A stretch of DNA of 64,000 nucleotides from Parietaria judaica. Its lineage: Eukaryota > Streptophyta > Magnoliopsida > Rosales > Urticaceae. Position numbers and translations under genes: made by a program. The notes below the pieces were generated by a model that did not search any database, had not been told where the DNA came from, and worked only from the letters and a program-made list of their open reading frames with translations. Of this stretch, positions 34,321 through 46,490 are shown piece by piece (position 1 is the stretch's first letter; every line of letters starts with the position of its first letter). The stretch spans positions 1,364,001 through 1,428,000 of the forward strand of contig OX940865.1 in the NCBI GenBank assembly GCA_954871525.1. The letters are read 5' to 3'.

Positions 34321-37300
34321 ATGTCGAAGCGAGAAGTAACTAGGCCATCAATCGGTCGAGAAGAAACGTCATCATCCGATGAAGAAGAAACTACACCCGG
34401 TTAGTAGTATTGTTATTTTGTTTAAGATATTTCATTTCATTGAATCTGCCTAGTATTTAAAATTCATAATTTACTACTTTATTTGTTTCCACTTCTTAAA
34501 AAATATGATGAAGTGGCAAACTGTAGAAGAGAACTTAAAAGGAGAAGGAAAAAGAAAAGTGAACCTCATGAAAAGAATCACTATCTTTAAGCATAAGGGG
34601 AAAAAATACTTATGAGATTTGATGAGAAAAAACAACCGGATGGAAAAGATGGTGATCTTTTAGCTAGTTGGATTGGTCTTCTTGCTCGGGAATTTGTTCC
34701 AATAACTATATGCGTTTTGAGAATGAAGGGTTTAAAAAAGGTGAAACATAGGATATGAAATGAAATCCAACAAGCATTTGTTATTCCGAATGAGTACAAG
34801 CGTATGTGTTTATCTTGTGCCGGAGAATTGGCAAGATACTTCCGGTATGATCTCTCTACCCTATTCAAGAGAGATCCGAATATAAAAGAATCTTCGAGCC
34901 ACCGAATATTGTTAAGAAGTATTACACGAGCATCACGGACGAACATTGGGAGGAGTTTGTTAATATTAGATTAAGTGATGAGTTCACAGAAGTTTTGGAT
35001 CAAAACAAAGCTAATAGGGCTCTCGTTGAGTACCTCTCTAGATCGGGTCGAAACGGATATCGGAAGCTCGATCAGATGCTAGTAAGAGTTTTAATTTTAT
35101 GTTTTAAATTTAATCTATTTTCTATAATTGAATAACATTTTCCTTTGTTTCGTAGTTTGAAAAAAATGGCGTATGGGCGACAAAGCCGGAACTTTAAATC
35201 GAAATGAGGCATAATGAGGATGGTTCATTAAAGATCCAAATCTAGAGCCTATTCGGAATAAACTAGTAACTGCAATGATTTTATGTTATATAGTTATATA
35301 TATAAATTATCTTGATGTTATTTGTATATTATTGACTTAGATATTTGTAATAATTCATTTTGTTATTAGATTGAATGTACCACTCAAGTGGTGGACGACG
35401 ATGAGGAAGACGATATTTTGACAAGAAGCTTTGGGGAAGAAAGAACATCCTAGACGAGTTCGAGGACGTTCCAAATACGTCTCAAAGCGAGCATGTTACA
35501 AACAAGCCAAAGACTCAACGAATCCCCTTGTTCAAAGTCTCCTAGCCGAAATTAAAGATATGAAAGTCAAGCCGGAAGCGAGAGATGCGGCTTTCGAGGA
35601 ATGGAAGGCTAAAATGGAACAAATGATCCAAAGATCGTCTTCAAGGTAGTAATGAACCACCTGATGCGCATAGTCCGGTAAGTCAACCTCTTGCTCCTTT
35701 AGCACCGATTGAATTTAATTTTGATGACGATCGTACTCCCGCAACAAAGGCTAAGGGCAAAGATTTTATTGCGAAAGGACCGAGTCTAGGGAGTAACGAG
35801 CCGTGTGATGTGCAAAGTCCGGGAAGGCCACCGTTTACTCCCAAAGCGTCGGTTGATGTGCAACTTGATGAAGGTCGAATTCCCGCGAAAAAGGCTAAGC
35901 GTAAAGGGTTCCTTTTGAAAGGACCGAATAAGGGGAATATCAAATCTTTTAATGTGCAAAGTCGCGCGAGTCAACCGATTGCTCCCTCGCTGGAGCTTAC
36001 GAATGTTCAAATTCAAGCTAAAAAGGCAAAGAGCTCGCCTTTGGTTTCAAAAGGACTTATTGTAGGTATTGGCGGAATTTCCGCGATTGATCCGGCGTCT
36101 ATTCCAAATACGCCCATTTCATTTAATGAAGGTGTTTATTGTCTCCTTTTTCAGAGGGAATCATTGAGCACGTCGCAACCGAGAAGGTCTTCCTAAAAAA
36201 TGGAGAGGTTGGCGAGAAAATTCACAACATACCGTTGGATAGATATCATCGTCGGGTGTAAGTAGAAGTGTTGAATTCTAAAGACCCTTTTCCTCTCCCG
36301 GTATCGGTTCAATGGATCGAAACCATTAATGACGCGGCGGAGACCTTTGTGCCTTGGCCAGTGTCCCTTATTGAAGAATTAAACTCCGAAGGTAATCAAG
36401 CTCCCAAACCTAAGCCCAAAAATATAGCCAAAAGTTTGTATTACAATGAAATGGCACAAAATATTAACTTGAACCTTGTTCATCCCCGACTGAGAGCGTG
36501 TTGGGAAATCGGTGGTATCAAGCCGACTTCCTTACCCCGATAATAGCTTCCGGGCCGTCCCGGTAACATTTAAAAATTCATTTTAAAGCGGAAATCCTGT
36601 TATCGGACCAACGACACGGATATCGGGTAACAATAAAAACGAGATCTGATAAATATTTCGAATTTAATATTTTCATCTTCATTATTAATAATCTAGTCGA
36701 ATAGGAAATAAATAGAAAGCAGTAAATGGTCGCATTTATTTATCCAATGCATAAGGCCGTACCTCAGTTGACGATTCCGGCTGCGCGTTCTGAATTGGGC
36801 AAGGCTCCGCCGGTGCTGAGGGAAACTCCCATGATCTTCCGGGATAGACTCCTGGATTCCTCGCTACCGAAGCGTGGGCTTCGCTGGCAGGACTCCGTCG
36901 CAAAATTTAACTGAAGGTTCTTTTAAAGCTACCGGAGAAAAATATCTCCTAAGCCGAACCAGAAAAAGAGATCAGAAGCAAAAACTCGCAGACCCTAGAG
37001 AGAGAGGGAAAGCTCGAGTTTTTAGTCTGGGGAAAGGGATGTTGAATGTGTAGAATGAGCTTCCCTTTTATAGGCTCAAGCTGTAACCGATTTGGAGATT
37101 TTTCCTCCCATTATTCGAGTTCTTTTAATTAAATATAAATAATTATTTCAATCCAATGATCCAGATTCAATCTCATCTAGATCCAATGGATATAATTAAT
37201 CAGGGATTTTATTAATTGAATAATATAAGATAAGATCATATCATATATTTTTCGAATTATATTATATATATATATTCAAATTCGAATTTGTTATTGATTA

Positions 37301-40071
37301 TCTAGATCCAATGGTTAAAATTAAATCTTAAACCAATCCAATGGATCAAATCAATTAGGGATAAAGTCAAATACCCTAGGGTTTTGCAAAACCCTAATTC
37401 GAACTTTTATCCTTATATTTATTCGAATTTTAATATCATATATATAATGTTAATTAGTTTCTAATCCGACGGTTTAAAGATTAGATCTAAAAACCGATCC
37501 AACGGACAGAATTAATTAAGCTAATTCGAAATACCTAAACTTGGTCACCAAGTTTCAATTTCGAATTACATTAGGGTTTGAATCAATTATCTCAATCCAA
37601 CGGTTGATACTAAATCATGACCGATCCAATGGATTAAATTGATTTTAGGTTTTTTGCCAATATACCAGACTTCAGGTATTTATGCCGCAAAAATAAAATC
37701 TTTCAATATTGGTTATTCGAATTTATCTAGGGTTTGTTATACTCAAACCCTAATTCGAAATACACATTAAATAATACATGAATATATATTATTTATTTAT
37801 TAATATAAATCCTTTAATTATTAATTAATTATTAATAAGATATTAATAATTAAATCCAAATAATCAAATTATATTAATAAATTCTGATCTCTTTGTCACA
37901 CATTAAATGTCATGGTGCAACACCATCATTTAAATTCGTGACATGTGATTTAGTTTCAAAGTTTATCGAACCGAGTCAGAATGACTTGGTTCAAAAAGCA
38001 AAGTTTCTCAGAATTTAATTTAGAACAATCTGGTGCTGTTCTAAAATCTAAATTCTAACTTTCTTTTTATCAGTTACTTTCGTGTACCAAAATATGATAC
38101 TTTTGCCACGCTATCGATAAAACTATCTGACGTCTGTCACAGACTTGTCAGTTTTATAAGTCGAGCCAAATGATTAAACATTATCCAGAATGTATTTTAA
38201 TCACGTACGTATCATCCGTTACGGAGCTATCCTGGGGACCATGGACCCGTATCACTTAAGCTCCAACGAACTGCTAGTTGTTCGTCAAACCTCGAAGTGA
38301 TTCCACTATAGACCCGAGGCTGCACTCTTTAGTGATACGGTATATATTATTCCCTTATATACAGCAGGGTGTCCATTAGATTCAATCAAATACCGATTAT
38401 TGTCCTTTCACTTGATGACTCACACATTAGCAGGCGGTTTTTACCGTAATGCCCCTCAATGCATTTTCATCCTTGACTCAGCCAGTAATATTATGAGTAA
38501 CCCACTTATGGTTTCGATTCATAAGTTGCGCACGGGTACCTCTCACTTCTCACCACTGACAATCAAGGGAATCATCATGACTCTGAAGAGAGCTGTGTGA
38601 TGCCCATATCTATGATCAAGCAATCCTTACTACTGACCATCATGTTCCCAAAATAATAGTGTTGGGAACAGCGGTAATGTCTTGTGTTCTTTAACGGTTA
38701 AATCAAAGAACAATCAAGCCAGCAGCTTGGACTCATGACCACTCAGGACTTAGAACTAATATCCATTTGATCATCATTTTGCGACTCAACTACAAGTTGT
38801 CAGTGACGGTCTTATATGACAACTTTCTTGAGTTTAAGTCAGGTCCAGTCCAGTATGAAGACGCTTCATAATTAATGCACTTCTAGTGAGTGTAGACACA
38901 CACAAAATCCAGAATAGGATTGTCACTTCAGTCACATTAATGACCTTACCGATTAATGGGCTCCCACCCAGTTAATCAGGTCACGGACATTTTAAGTTCA
39001 TTTATTATGTTTATTAATTCTTCCTCACATGACTCCTTTGTGATAATAATAACATAATTGCATCCTTTATGAACTAAGGAATCAAACATTCTATTTTACT
39101 CTACAGAAACTATAATAAGATTAACATAATAAGTACCATCTTTATTCAACGACTTGTCATAATCTTTTACAAATTGATAAATATCTTGTTTAAGGACACA
39201 CATGTCCAACAGAGCGTTAGCGTCTTATGCAAACGACTGTATGCTTGCAAAAGGAAAGAAAATAACAGTTGAGCTTGATAAAAATTTGTGTGATTTCACT
39301 CCGTTGTTGAATTTTGATGATACACGTGAATTTCTCCTCTCTCAAGACTTGACGGTACTATAAATAATGATTTTTCAAAGGTATGTTTCCATTTTCATTT
39401 GCGATTTCTTAATTATTAAATATATAAATTATTGATTCATTTGTTAAACACTAATTATTGTTATTATTATTTGTAGTTATTTGCAAGAAAATCACCTTTG
39501 CGATCCGGATACTTATGGTTTTCTTCCGCCATATGAAGACATCGGGTTCAACAAAAATCTAGGAGATGCTAAGAAAAATGCATTAAAACTTGACGTTGAT
39601 CGATAGTACAAACTTATACAAAATTGCAAGAATGGAAAAAGATGGTTAATGCCTTACAATAGTCGTCACCTTGGATTCTTCTTGTTTTTAACCCTTGGAA
39701 GGCTATCGTAGCAGAGTTTGACTCTCTCCCAATTCAAGCGATTTAAGTAACCACTTAGAGCAATTTTTTCAAAAGTATTATAAAACATAATCATTTTTAT
39801 GTTTATTGAAGACATATTCAAGGTTAATCACGACACTGACCTCATGACACAATTGTTGATAAAAATGGTGAATTCAAAAGGATATCCAAAACAACTGGTA
39901 AATCATGAATGCGGATATTACGTCATGAAGTTCATGCACGACGTAGTGAGAAATGGTATGAATTTTGTTGATAGCAAATTTAATTATAGTGTAAGAGAAA
40001 TATATGGATTGAATGTAGATTTAGGTATGTATGTGTTACCAAAGTTTTCTAACTATGACGATGAATATTAG
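34321..40071 (+). pseudogene. PF03004/Ulp1-domain gene of CACTA-A, split by a solo LTR
   Basis: Exon 1 starts MSKREVTRPSIGREETSSSDEEE. The PF03004-like exon (~34,500-35,090) is frameshifted. 35,431-35,649 and 35,700-36,200 carry the lysine-rich repeat region. The LTR at 36,499-39,211 interrupts the exon after NLVHPRLRA; coding resumes at 39,217 with LASYANDCMLAKGKK. Ulp1-like blocks follow: LQENHLCDPDTYGFLPPYED (39,480), a damaged HLGF-for-HHW region (~39,665) and HECGYYVMKFMHDVV (39,905-39,950). Stops and frameshifts abound; the catalytic His-Trp pair looks lost. Confidence 0.75.
36499..39211 (-). mobile_element. Solo LTR, 2,713 bp, with exact GAGCG duplication
   Basis: Starts TGTTGGGAAATCGG and ends ACATGTCCAACA. 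GAGCG occurs at 36,494-36,498 and 39,212-39,216, while the uninterrupted homologue in B (~42,620) has it once. A TATA box (CTATAAAAGG on the minus strand, 37,064-37,073) sets the orientation, and no internal coding region is present, so this is a solo LTR. A related U3 fragment lies at 16,410-17,049. The family is not identified. Confidence 0.88.
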
Positions 40072-40549
40072 AACATATTTTGGATTTGTTTGTTTATATT
40101 TGGACGTAGAATTTTGTATGGTGGATTATATGTTTTGTATGTATCGATGGTATAATCTTTAACTGGTGATATTTTAATGTGTTAATATTTTGTATTAATG
40201 CTTTTAATAAAAAATTTAATTTATATTTTATTTAATATAATATCAATTATTAATTACCGGTTCTATCAGTATAGAAAGAGGATAACAAAGCTACCAGGCA
40301 AATTTTTCAAAAATTCTCCTGGCTTTTTATGTTTTTTAGTGTCTTTTTCAACAATGCTTAAAAACCGTCGCCCAAAACAAATACTAAACATTCCGTATTA
40401 AAGTTTATGCCGTGGCTTCCAAAAACACGCCGCGGCGGCTTTATAATACGTACGATGATTAATTTTGTCATTCGTAATTGCATAACGTTGCGGCTTTCAT
40501 GACACCATGTCGCGGGATACATGACACCATGCTGCATCATGTATTTTCA
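40072..40549. other. CACTA-A distal flank up to the CACTA-B insertion
   Basis: AT-rich 3' flank with a short stem (CTACCAGGCAAATTTTTC...GAAAAATTCTCCTGG region, 40,290-40,322), then sparse GCCGCGGC variants. It aligns, inverted, with about 41,250-41,720 of B. TCA at 40,547-40,549 is the left target copy of B; CACTA-A resumes at 59,725. Confidence 0.7.
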
Positions 40550-41410
40550 CACTACTACAAATCCGGGTTTCAACTATGGTTAAAAACCATGGTTGAAAAA
40601 TTTCAACCATGGTTCTTAACCATGGTAGAATCCTGCATGGTAGTAAGTTCCAACCACAAATTTTTTCCATGGTTGAGAAAATCTTCCTACAACGGAAATT
40701 TCCGTGGTTCGAACGCGATAACGCCGCGGCGTGTAATAAAACACGCCGCGGCTCTAATCGAATGAACAACGGAATTATCCGTGGTTCGAAATCAAAAGCC
40801 GCGGCACAAAATAAAAGGCCGCGGCTATAATCGAATAAAAAGCAAACCACGCCGTGGTGTTATGTTTACATGCCGCGGCTAGAAATGAATGAACAACGGA
40901 GTTTTCCGTGGTTCAAAAGCAAAACGCCGCGGCATAATATAAATCAGGCCGCGGCTATAGTCGAATCAAAAGTCAAAAACGCCGCGGCGTTATTTTAACT
41001 AGCCGCGGCTAGAAATGAATGAACAACGAAATTATCCGTTGTTCGAAAGCTAAAATGCCGCGGCCTTTTATCAAACAGGCCGCGGCTGGAAACGAATAAT
41101 CAAGGAAAACACGCCGAGGCTTAGTTCAGCCAACGCTGCGGCATGTATTTAACAAGCCGAGGCTTATTTTAGACATTTCGACACTTTCAAACGCCACGGC
41201 ATGATCAAACCACGCCGCGGGTTTTTTTGATATTTCAAAATTAAGCCTCGGCTTGAAGAAACATGCCGCGGCATTATTTGAGGTAGGCCGCGACATTGTT
41301 TCCAAAAATCCGCGGCGTAAAACTATTACGAACGACGGAATTTACCATCGTACGTTGTATTGTTCCGCCGCGGCGTATTTTTTGAAGCCGCGGCGTAAAC
41401 TGCCTTCCGA
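40550..41410. repeat. CACTA-B terminal and subterminal array, gene-3 side
   Basis: CCATGGTTGAAA and TTTCAACCATGG form a perfect inverted repeat at 40,587-40,612. Between 40,720 and 41,400 I count 14 exact GCCGCGGC copies plus variants. A segment with CAACGGAAATTTCCGTGGTTC recurs at ~40,690, 40,768, 40,893 and 41,015, giving units of roughly 80-125 bp. CACTA subterminal repeats are normally transposase-binding sites. Confidence 0.88.
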
Positions 41411-41722
41411 AGGGTTGTATTTGTTTTGGGCGACGGTTTTTAAGCGTTGTTGAAAAAAAGACTAAATAAAAATAAAAAACCGGGCAATTTTTTGAAAAAA
41501 ATCGCCCGGTAACTTTTTATCCTCTTTCTAATACCGAAAGAACCTGTAATTAATAATTAATATTTTATTAAATAAAATATAAATTAAATTTTTAATTAAA
41601 AGCATTAATCCAAAATATTAAAATAAAAATATTAAAGCATTAATATATTAAAATACATTAAAATATAATCCACCATACAAAATTCACCGTTCAAATATAA
41701 ACAAACAAATCCAAAATATGTT
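41411..41722. other. 3' flank of the CACTA-B PF03004-Ulp1 gene, possible terminator hairpin
   Basis: A stem at 41,480-41,513 (ACCGGGCAATTTTTTGAAA / ATCGCCCGGT) precedes AT-rich sequence. The equivalent stem in A (~40,290-40,322) keeps complementary arms with different bases (CCAGG...CCTGG), which suggests the pairing is maintained. Confidence 0.5.
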
Positions 41723-44700
41723 CTAATCTTCATCGTCATAGTTAGCAAACTTTAATAGCACATACATACCTAAATCTACATTCAATCCATCTATCTCGTT
41801 TACACTATAATTAAGTTTGCTATCGACGAAATTCATACCATTTCTCACAACGTCGTGCATGAACTTCATGACGTAATATCCGCATTCATGATTTCCCGGT
41901 TGTTTCGGACATCCTTTTGAATTCACCGTTTTTATCAACGAGGGTGTCATGAGGCCGGTGTCGTGATTAACCTTGAATATGTCTTCAATACTACAAAAAA
42001 AATGTAAAGAATTCAAATAACTTAAACATAAAAATGATTATGTTTTAGAATACTTACTTTTGGAAAAATTGCTCTAAGTGGCTATTTAAACCGCTTGAAT
42101 TGGGGAGAGAATCAAACTTCGCTACGGTAGCCTTCCAATGGTTAAAAACAAGAAGAATCCAATGGTGACGACTATTGTAAGGCATTAACCATCTTTTGCC
42201 ATTCTGGCAATTTTGTATAAGTTTGTAGTATCGATCAACATCAAGTTTTAATGCATTTTTCTTAGCATCTCCTACTTTTGTGTTGGACCCGATGTCTTCA
42301 TATGGCGGAAGAAAACCGTAAATGTCCGGATTGCGAATGTGATTTTCTTGCAAATAACTACAAATAAAAATAACAATAATTAATGTATAACAAATGAATC
42401 AGTAATTTATATATTTAATAATTATGAAATCGCAAATGAAAATGGAAACATACCTTTGACAAATCATTATCCATAGTACGGTCAAGTCTTGAGAGAGGAG
42501 AAATTCACGTGTATCATCAAAATTCAACAACGGAGCGAAATCACACAAACTCTTATCAAGCTCAACTGCTATTTTCTTTCCCTTTGCAAGCATATAGTCG
42601 TTTGCATAAGACGCTAACGCTCTCAATCGGGGATTAACATGTTTCAAGTTAATCTTTTGTGCCATTTCATTGTAATACGAACTTTTGGCTATATTTTTGG
42701 GCTTAGGTTTGGGAGCTTGATTACCTTTGGAGTTTAATTCTTCAATAAGGGACACTGGCCAAGGCACAAAGGTCCCCACCGCGTCATCAATGGTTTCGAT
42801 CCATTGAACCGATACCGGGAGAGGAATAGGGTCTTTAGACATCGACACTTCTACTAACACCCGACGATGATCTCTATCCAATGGTATGTTGTGAATTTTA
42901 TCGCCAATCTCTTCATTTTTTAGGAACACCTTCCCGGTTGCGACGTGCTCAACGATTCCCTCCGCAAAAAGGAGACAATCAACACCTTCATTAAATGAAA
43001 TGGGCGTATTTGGAATAGACGACACCGGATCAACCGCGGAAACGCCAATACCTAGAATAGGTCCTTTTGAAACCAAAGGCGAGCTCTTTGCCTTTTTAGC
43101 TTGAATTTGAACGTTCGCAAGCTCCGGTGAAGGAGCAATCGATTGACTAGCGCAACTTTGCATATTAAAAGATTTGATATTCTCTCTATTCGGCCTTTTC
43201 GAAAGGAACCCTTTACGCTTAGGCTTTTTCGCGGGAATTTGACCTTCATCAAGTTGCACATTAACCGGCGCTACGGGAGTAAACGGTGGCCTTCCCGGAC
43301 TTTGCACATCACAAGGCTCGTTACTCCCTAGACTCGGTCCTTTCGAAATAAAATCTTTTCCCTTAGCCTTTGTTGCGGGAGTACGATCATCATCAAAATT
43401 CAATTCAATCGGTGCTAAAGGAGCAAGAGGTTGACTTACCGGACTATGCGCATCGAGTGGTTCATTACTACCTTGAATATTTCTTGAAGATTATCCTTGG
43501 ATCATTTGTTCCACTTTAGCCTTCCATTCCTCGAAAGCCGCATCTCTCGCTTCCGTCTTGACTTTCATATCTTTAATTTCGGCTAGGAGACTTTGAACGA
43601 GGGGATTCGTTGAGTCTTTGGCTTGTTTGTAAAATGCTCTCTTTGAGACGTATTTGGATTGTCCCCGAACTCGTCCGGGATGTTCTTTCTTCCCCAAAGC
43701 TCTTGTCAAAATATCTTCTTCCTCATCGTCGTCCACAACTTGAGGGGTACATTCCACCTAATAACAAAATGAATTATTACAAATATTTAAGTCAATAATA
43801 TACAAATAAACTCATTGCACTTACTATTTTATTCACAATAGGCTCTAGATTTGGATCCTTTAATGAACCATCCTCATTATTCCTCATTTCGATCCAAAGT
43901 TCCGGCTTTGTCGCCCATACGCCATTTTTTTCAAACTACGAAACAAAGGAAAATGTTATTCAATTATAGACAATAGATTAAATTTAAAATATAAAATTAA
44001 AACCCTTACTAGCATTTGATCGAGCTTCCGATATCCGTTTCGACCCGATCTAGAGGGGTACTCAACGAGAGCCCTATTAGCTTTGTTTTGATTCGAGACT
44101 TCTTTGAACTCATCGCTTAATCTAATATTAACAAACTCCTCCCAATGTTCGTCCGTGATGCTCGTGTAATACTTCTTAAAAATATCCGGTCGCTCGAAGA
44201 TTCTTTTATCATTCGGATCTCTCTTGAATAGGGTAGAGAGATCATACCGGAAGTATCTTACCGATTCCCCGGCACAAGATAAACACATCTTCTTGTACTC
44301 GTTCGGAATAACAAATGCTTGTTGGATTTCATCCCATATCCTATGTTTCACCTTTTTTAAACTCTTCAATCTCCAATCGGATATAGTAATTGGAATAAAT
44401 TCCCGAGCAAGAACACCAATCCAACTAGTTAAAAGATCACCATCTCTTCCATCTGGTTGTTTTTTCTCATCAAATCTCACAAGTATTTTTTCCCCCTTAT
44501 GCTTTAAGATAGTGATACTTTTCATGAGGTTCACTTTTCTTTTTCCTTCTCCTCTAAGTTTTCTTCTACATTTTGCTACTTCATCATTTTGGTTAAGAAC
44601 TAGAAACAAATAAAGTAATAAATTATAAATTTTATATACTAGATAGATTCAATGAAATATAATACCTTAAACAAAATAACAATACTACTAACCGGGCGTA

Positions 44701-44771
44701 GTTTCTTCTTCATCGGATGATGACGTTTCTTCTCGATCGATTGATGGCCTAGTTACTTCTCGCTCCGACAT
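41723..44771 (-). pseudogene. PF03004 transposon protein fused to Ulp1/C48 protease, CACTA-B (nearly intact)
   Basis: Start at 44,771 on the minus strand (MSEREVTRPS, acidic serine run), intron, then an exon (to ~43,995) with the Transposase_24-like domain (RVEYPS-type block NKANRALVEYPSRSGRNGY). The next large exon has one in-frame TAA (43,491-43,493) and then stays open to a GTATGT donor at ~42,450. It contains three lysine-rich repeats (PATKAKGKDFISKGP, PAKKPKRKGFLSKRP, QAKKAKSSPLVSKGP). The last two exons give the C48 triad: His in RHHWILL, Asp in KFDSLPN, Cys in HECGYYVMKF. Likely role: accessory DNA-binding and SUMO-protease-like function. Only the one nonsense codon was seen. Confidence 0.8.
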
Positions 44772-45339
44772 AACTTTCCTAAATATATATTTGACTCGTT
44801 TCCAAAAATTCATAAACATCAAATAACTCAAGACAACAAATACATTTCATTGCAAACATTCAAGACAACAAAAGCATAAAACAACATTTCATGGAAAACA
44901 TGAAAGACAACAAAAGCATAAAAACATTTCATGGCAAACATTAACAAAATGCAAAACATATGTAATATTGAATTCGGATAGGATTCTAACCTTGTTAGAA
45001 TCAATAACTCGGAGTTAGGGAACGGGGTAGGACTTAGCTTGTTGAAGAAACAAGATGAAGCACACCTCAACGGAGTAAGGGCACGGCAAGGATACGTCGG
45101 CGGCGGAGAATGGTGGAGCACGGCGGATAACGGCGGGGCACGGCGGAGCACGGCGATGGCGTGAAGAGAGAGAGGAAGAAGAGAGAAGAGAGAAGAGAGA
45201 AGAGAGGAGATTTAAAGAAAAAGAGGGAAGGAATAGGGCTGAAATGGAGGGAAATCAGGTAAAAATCGAATAAAAAATTCAAAAACGGCTTTGGACAACG
45301 GAAAAACGCAATCGTTGTCTGAAAATCCCGATACATGTC
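44772..45339 (-). other. Leader region of the CACTA-B PF03004-Ulp1 gene
   Basis: Inverted counterpart of 33,721-34,320. On the plus strand it has a purine run (GAGAGAGGAAGAAGAGAGAA repeats, ~45,165-45,210) and repeated CATTTCATGGCAAACAT phrases. No gene of its own is seen. Confidence 0.45.
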
Positions 45340-46290
45340 TGAAAAAATACACGCCATGGCGTGGTTTAGATAAGCCGGGGCACGTTGAGATTCGAAATAA
45401 CACCGACTCTGTATAATTTTGGGATGTAAATACGCCACGGCATGAAATAAATGAGCCGGGGCTCGTAAAGGTACGCCGCGGCAGTTACATACTATACCGC
45501 GGCATACACCTCGTCGTTGCGGTCATGCTACGGCCTATTTTCGTATGCCGCGAAAAGATTTGGCCTCCAGAAAGCATGCTCTCTGTATAATTTGTACGCA
45601 CTTTATGCCGCGGCAAAATATACGCGCGCCGAGGCTTTATATACTCATGCCAAGGTGTAGATATAATAAAGCCGCGGCATCAAGTTGAATTTACCTATTT
45701 ATCCATGTTAAATATGAAACTCGCCACTGTCTTGAAACGCCGCAGCATTGTGAATCCCGTATGAAACGCGCCGTGGCACGGTGTTCACAAGGCCGCGGCA
45801 CGTTAAGATTTAACTTAACACAGACTCTTTGATATTTTGGTATGTAAATACGCCGCGACACAAAAATATTGGAGCCGAGGCTCGTCTACAAAAGCCGCGG
45901 CATGTTAGACATTACCGCGGCATAACCTGATTTAACGCACGCGTAAAAATTTGGTTTTTAGTTTTTGTCTAAGAATGCCGCGGCATGATTGTACTACGCC
46001 TCGGCCTTTCTTGCATGCCAAGGCATATTCTTTGTACGCCGTGGCATTTCTTTGCCTGCAGAAAACGCATGCTCTCTGTATAACTTTGATGCGATATATA
46101 AATACGCCGAGGCTTTATTTACATATGCCAAGGCGTCGGTATGTATAAGCCGTGGTGTTCTTCTGAATTTACGTAAATACCCTCTGCCTTATGCAACTCG
46201 CCGCGGCCTATTTGGGAAATGCTGCGGCAATTGTTTCTCGTATGAAACGCGCCGCGGCTTTAATCGAAAAGGCCGCGGTATTAAGTACAA
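45340..46290. repeat. Internal GCCGCGGC array of CACTA-B
   Basis: Dense GCCGCGGC and variants between the divergent... flanks of tnp2 and the PF03004-Ulp1 gene. The motif CATGCTCTCTGTATAATTT occurs at ~45,583 and as CATGCTCTCTGTATAACTTT at ~46,069. It matches the array at 32,620-33,710 of A. Confidence 0.75.
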
Positions 46291-46490
46291 AATGAACCAA
46301 ATTTACATTTATTTAACAAACTTATTTATAAAAAAAATTGTTCAATCAATTTTCAAATAGTAAAATTTTAAAAGATAACTAATTGAAAAATAATTGTTCA
46401 ATCAATTTCCAATTAAATAAACATGATAACTAATTGTTCATACATGAAAAACAAGATCAAAATATAACATTATTACAATAAAATTATTAT

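Noticed and set aside
40390..41411. Centre of the big inverted repeat as a palindromic assembly artefact
   Set aside because: The arms are diverged, only one contains the solo LTR and only the other contains the 239-bp array, and TCA target copies flank B. A real nested inverted insertion explains it better, though read support was not available.
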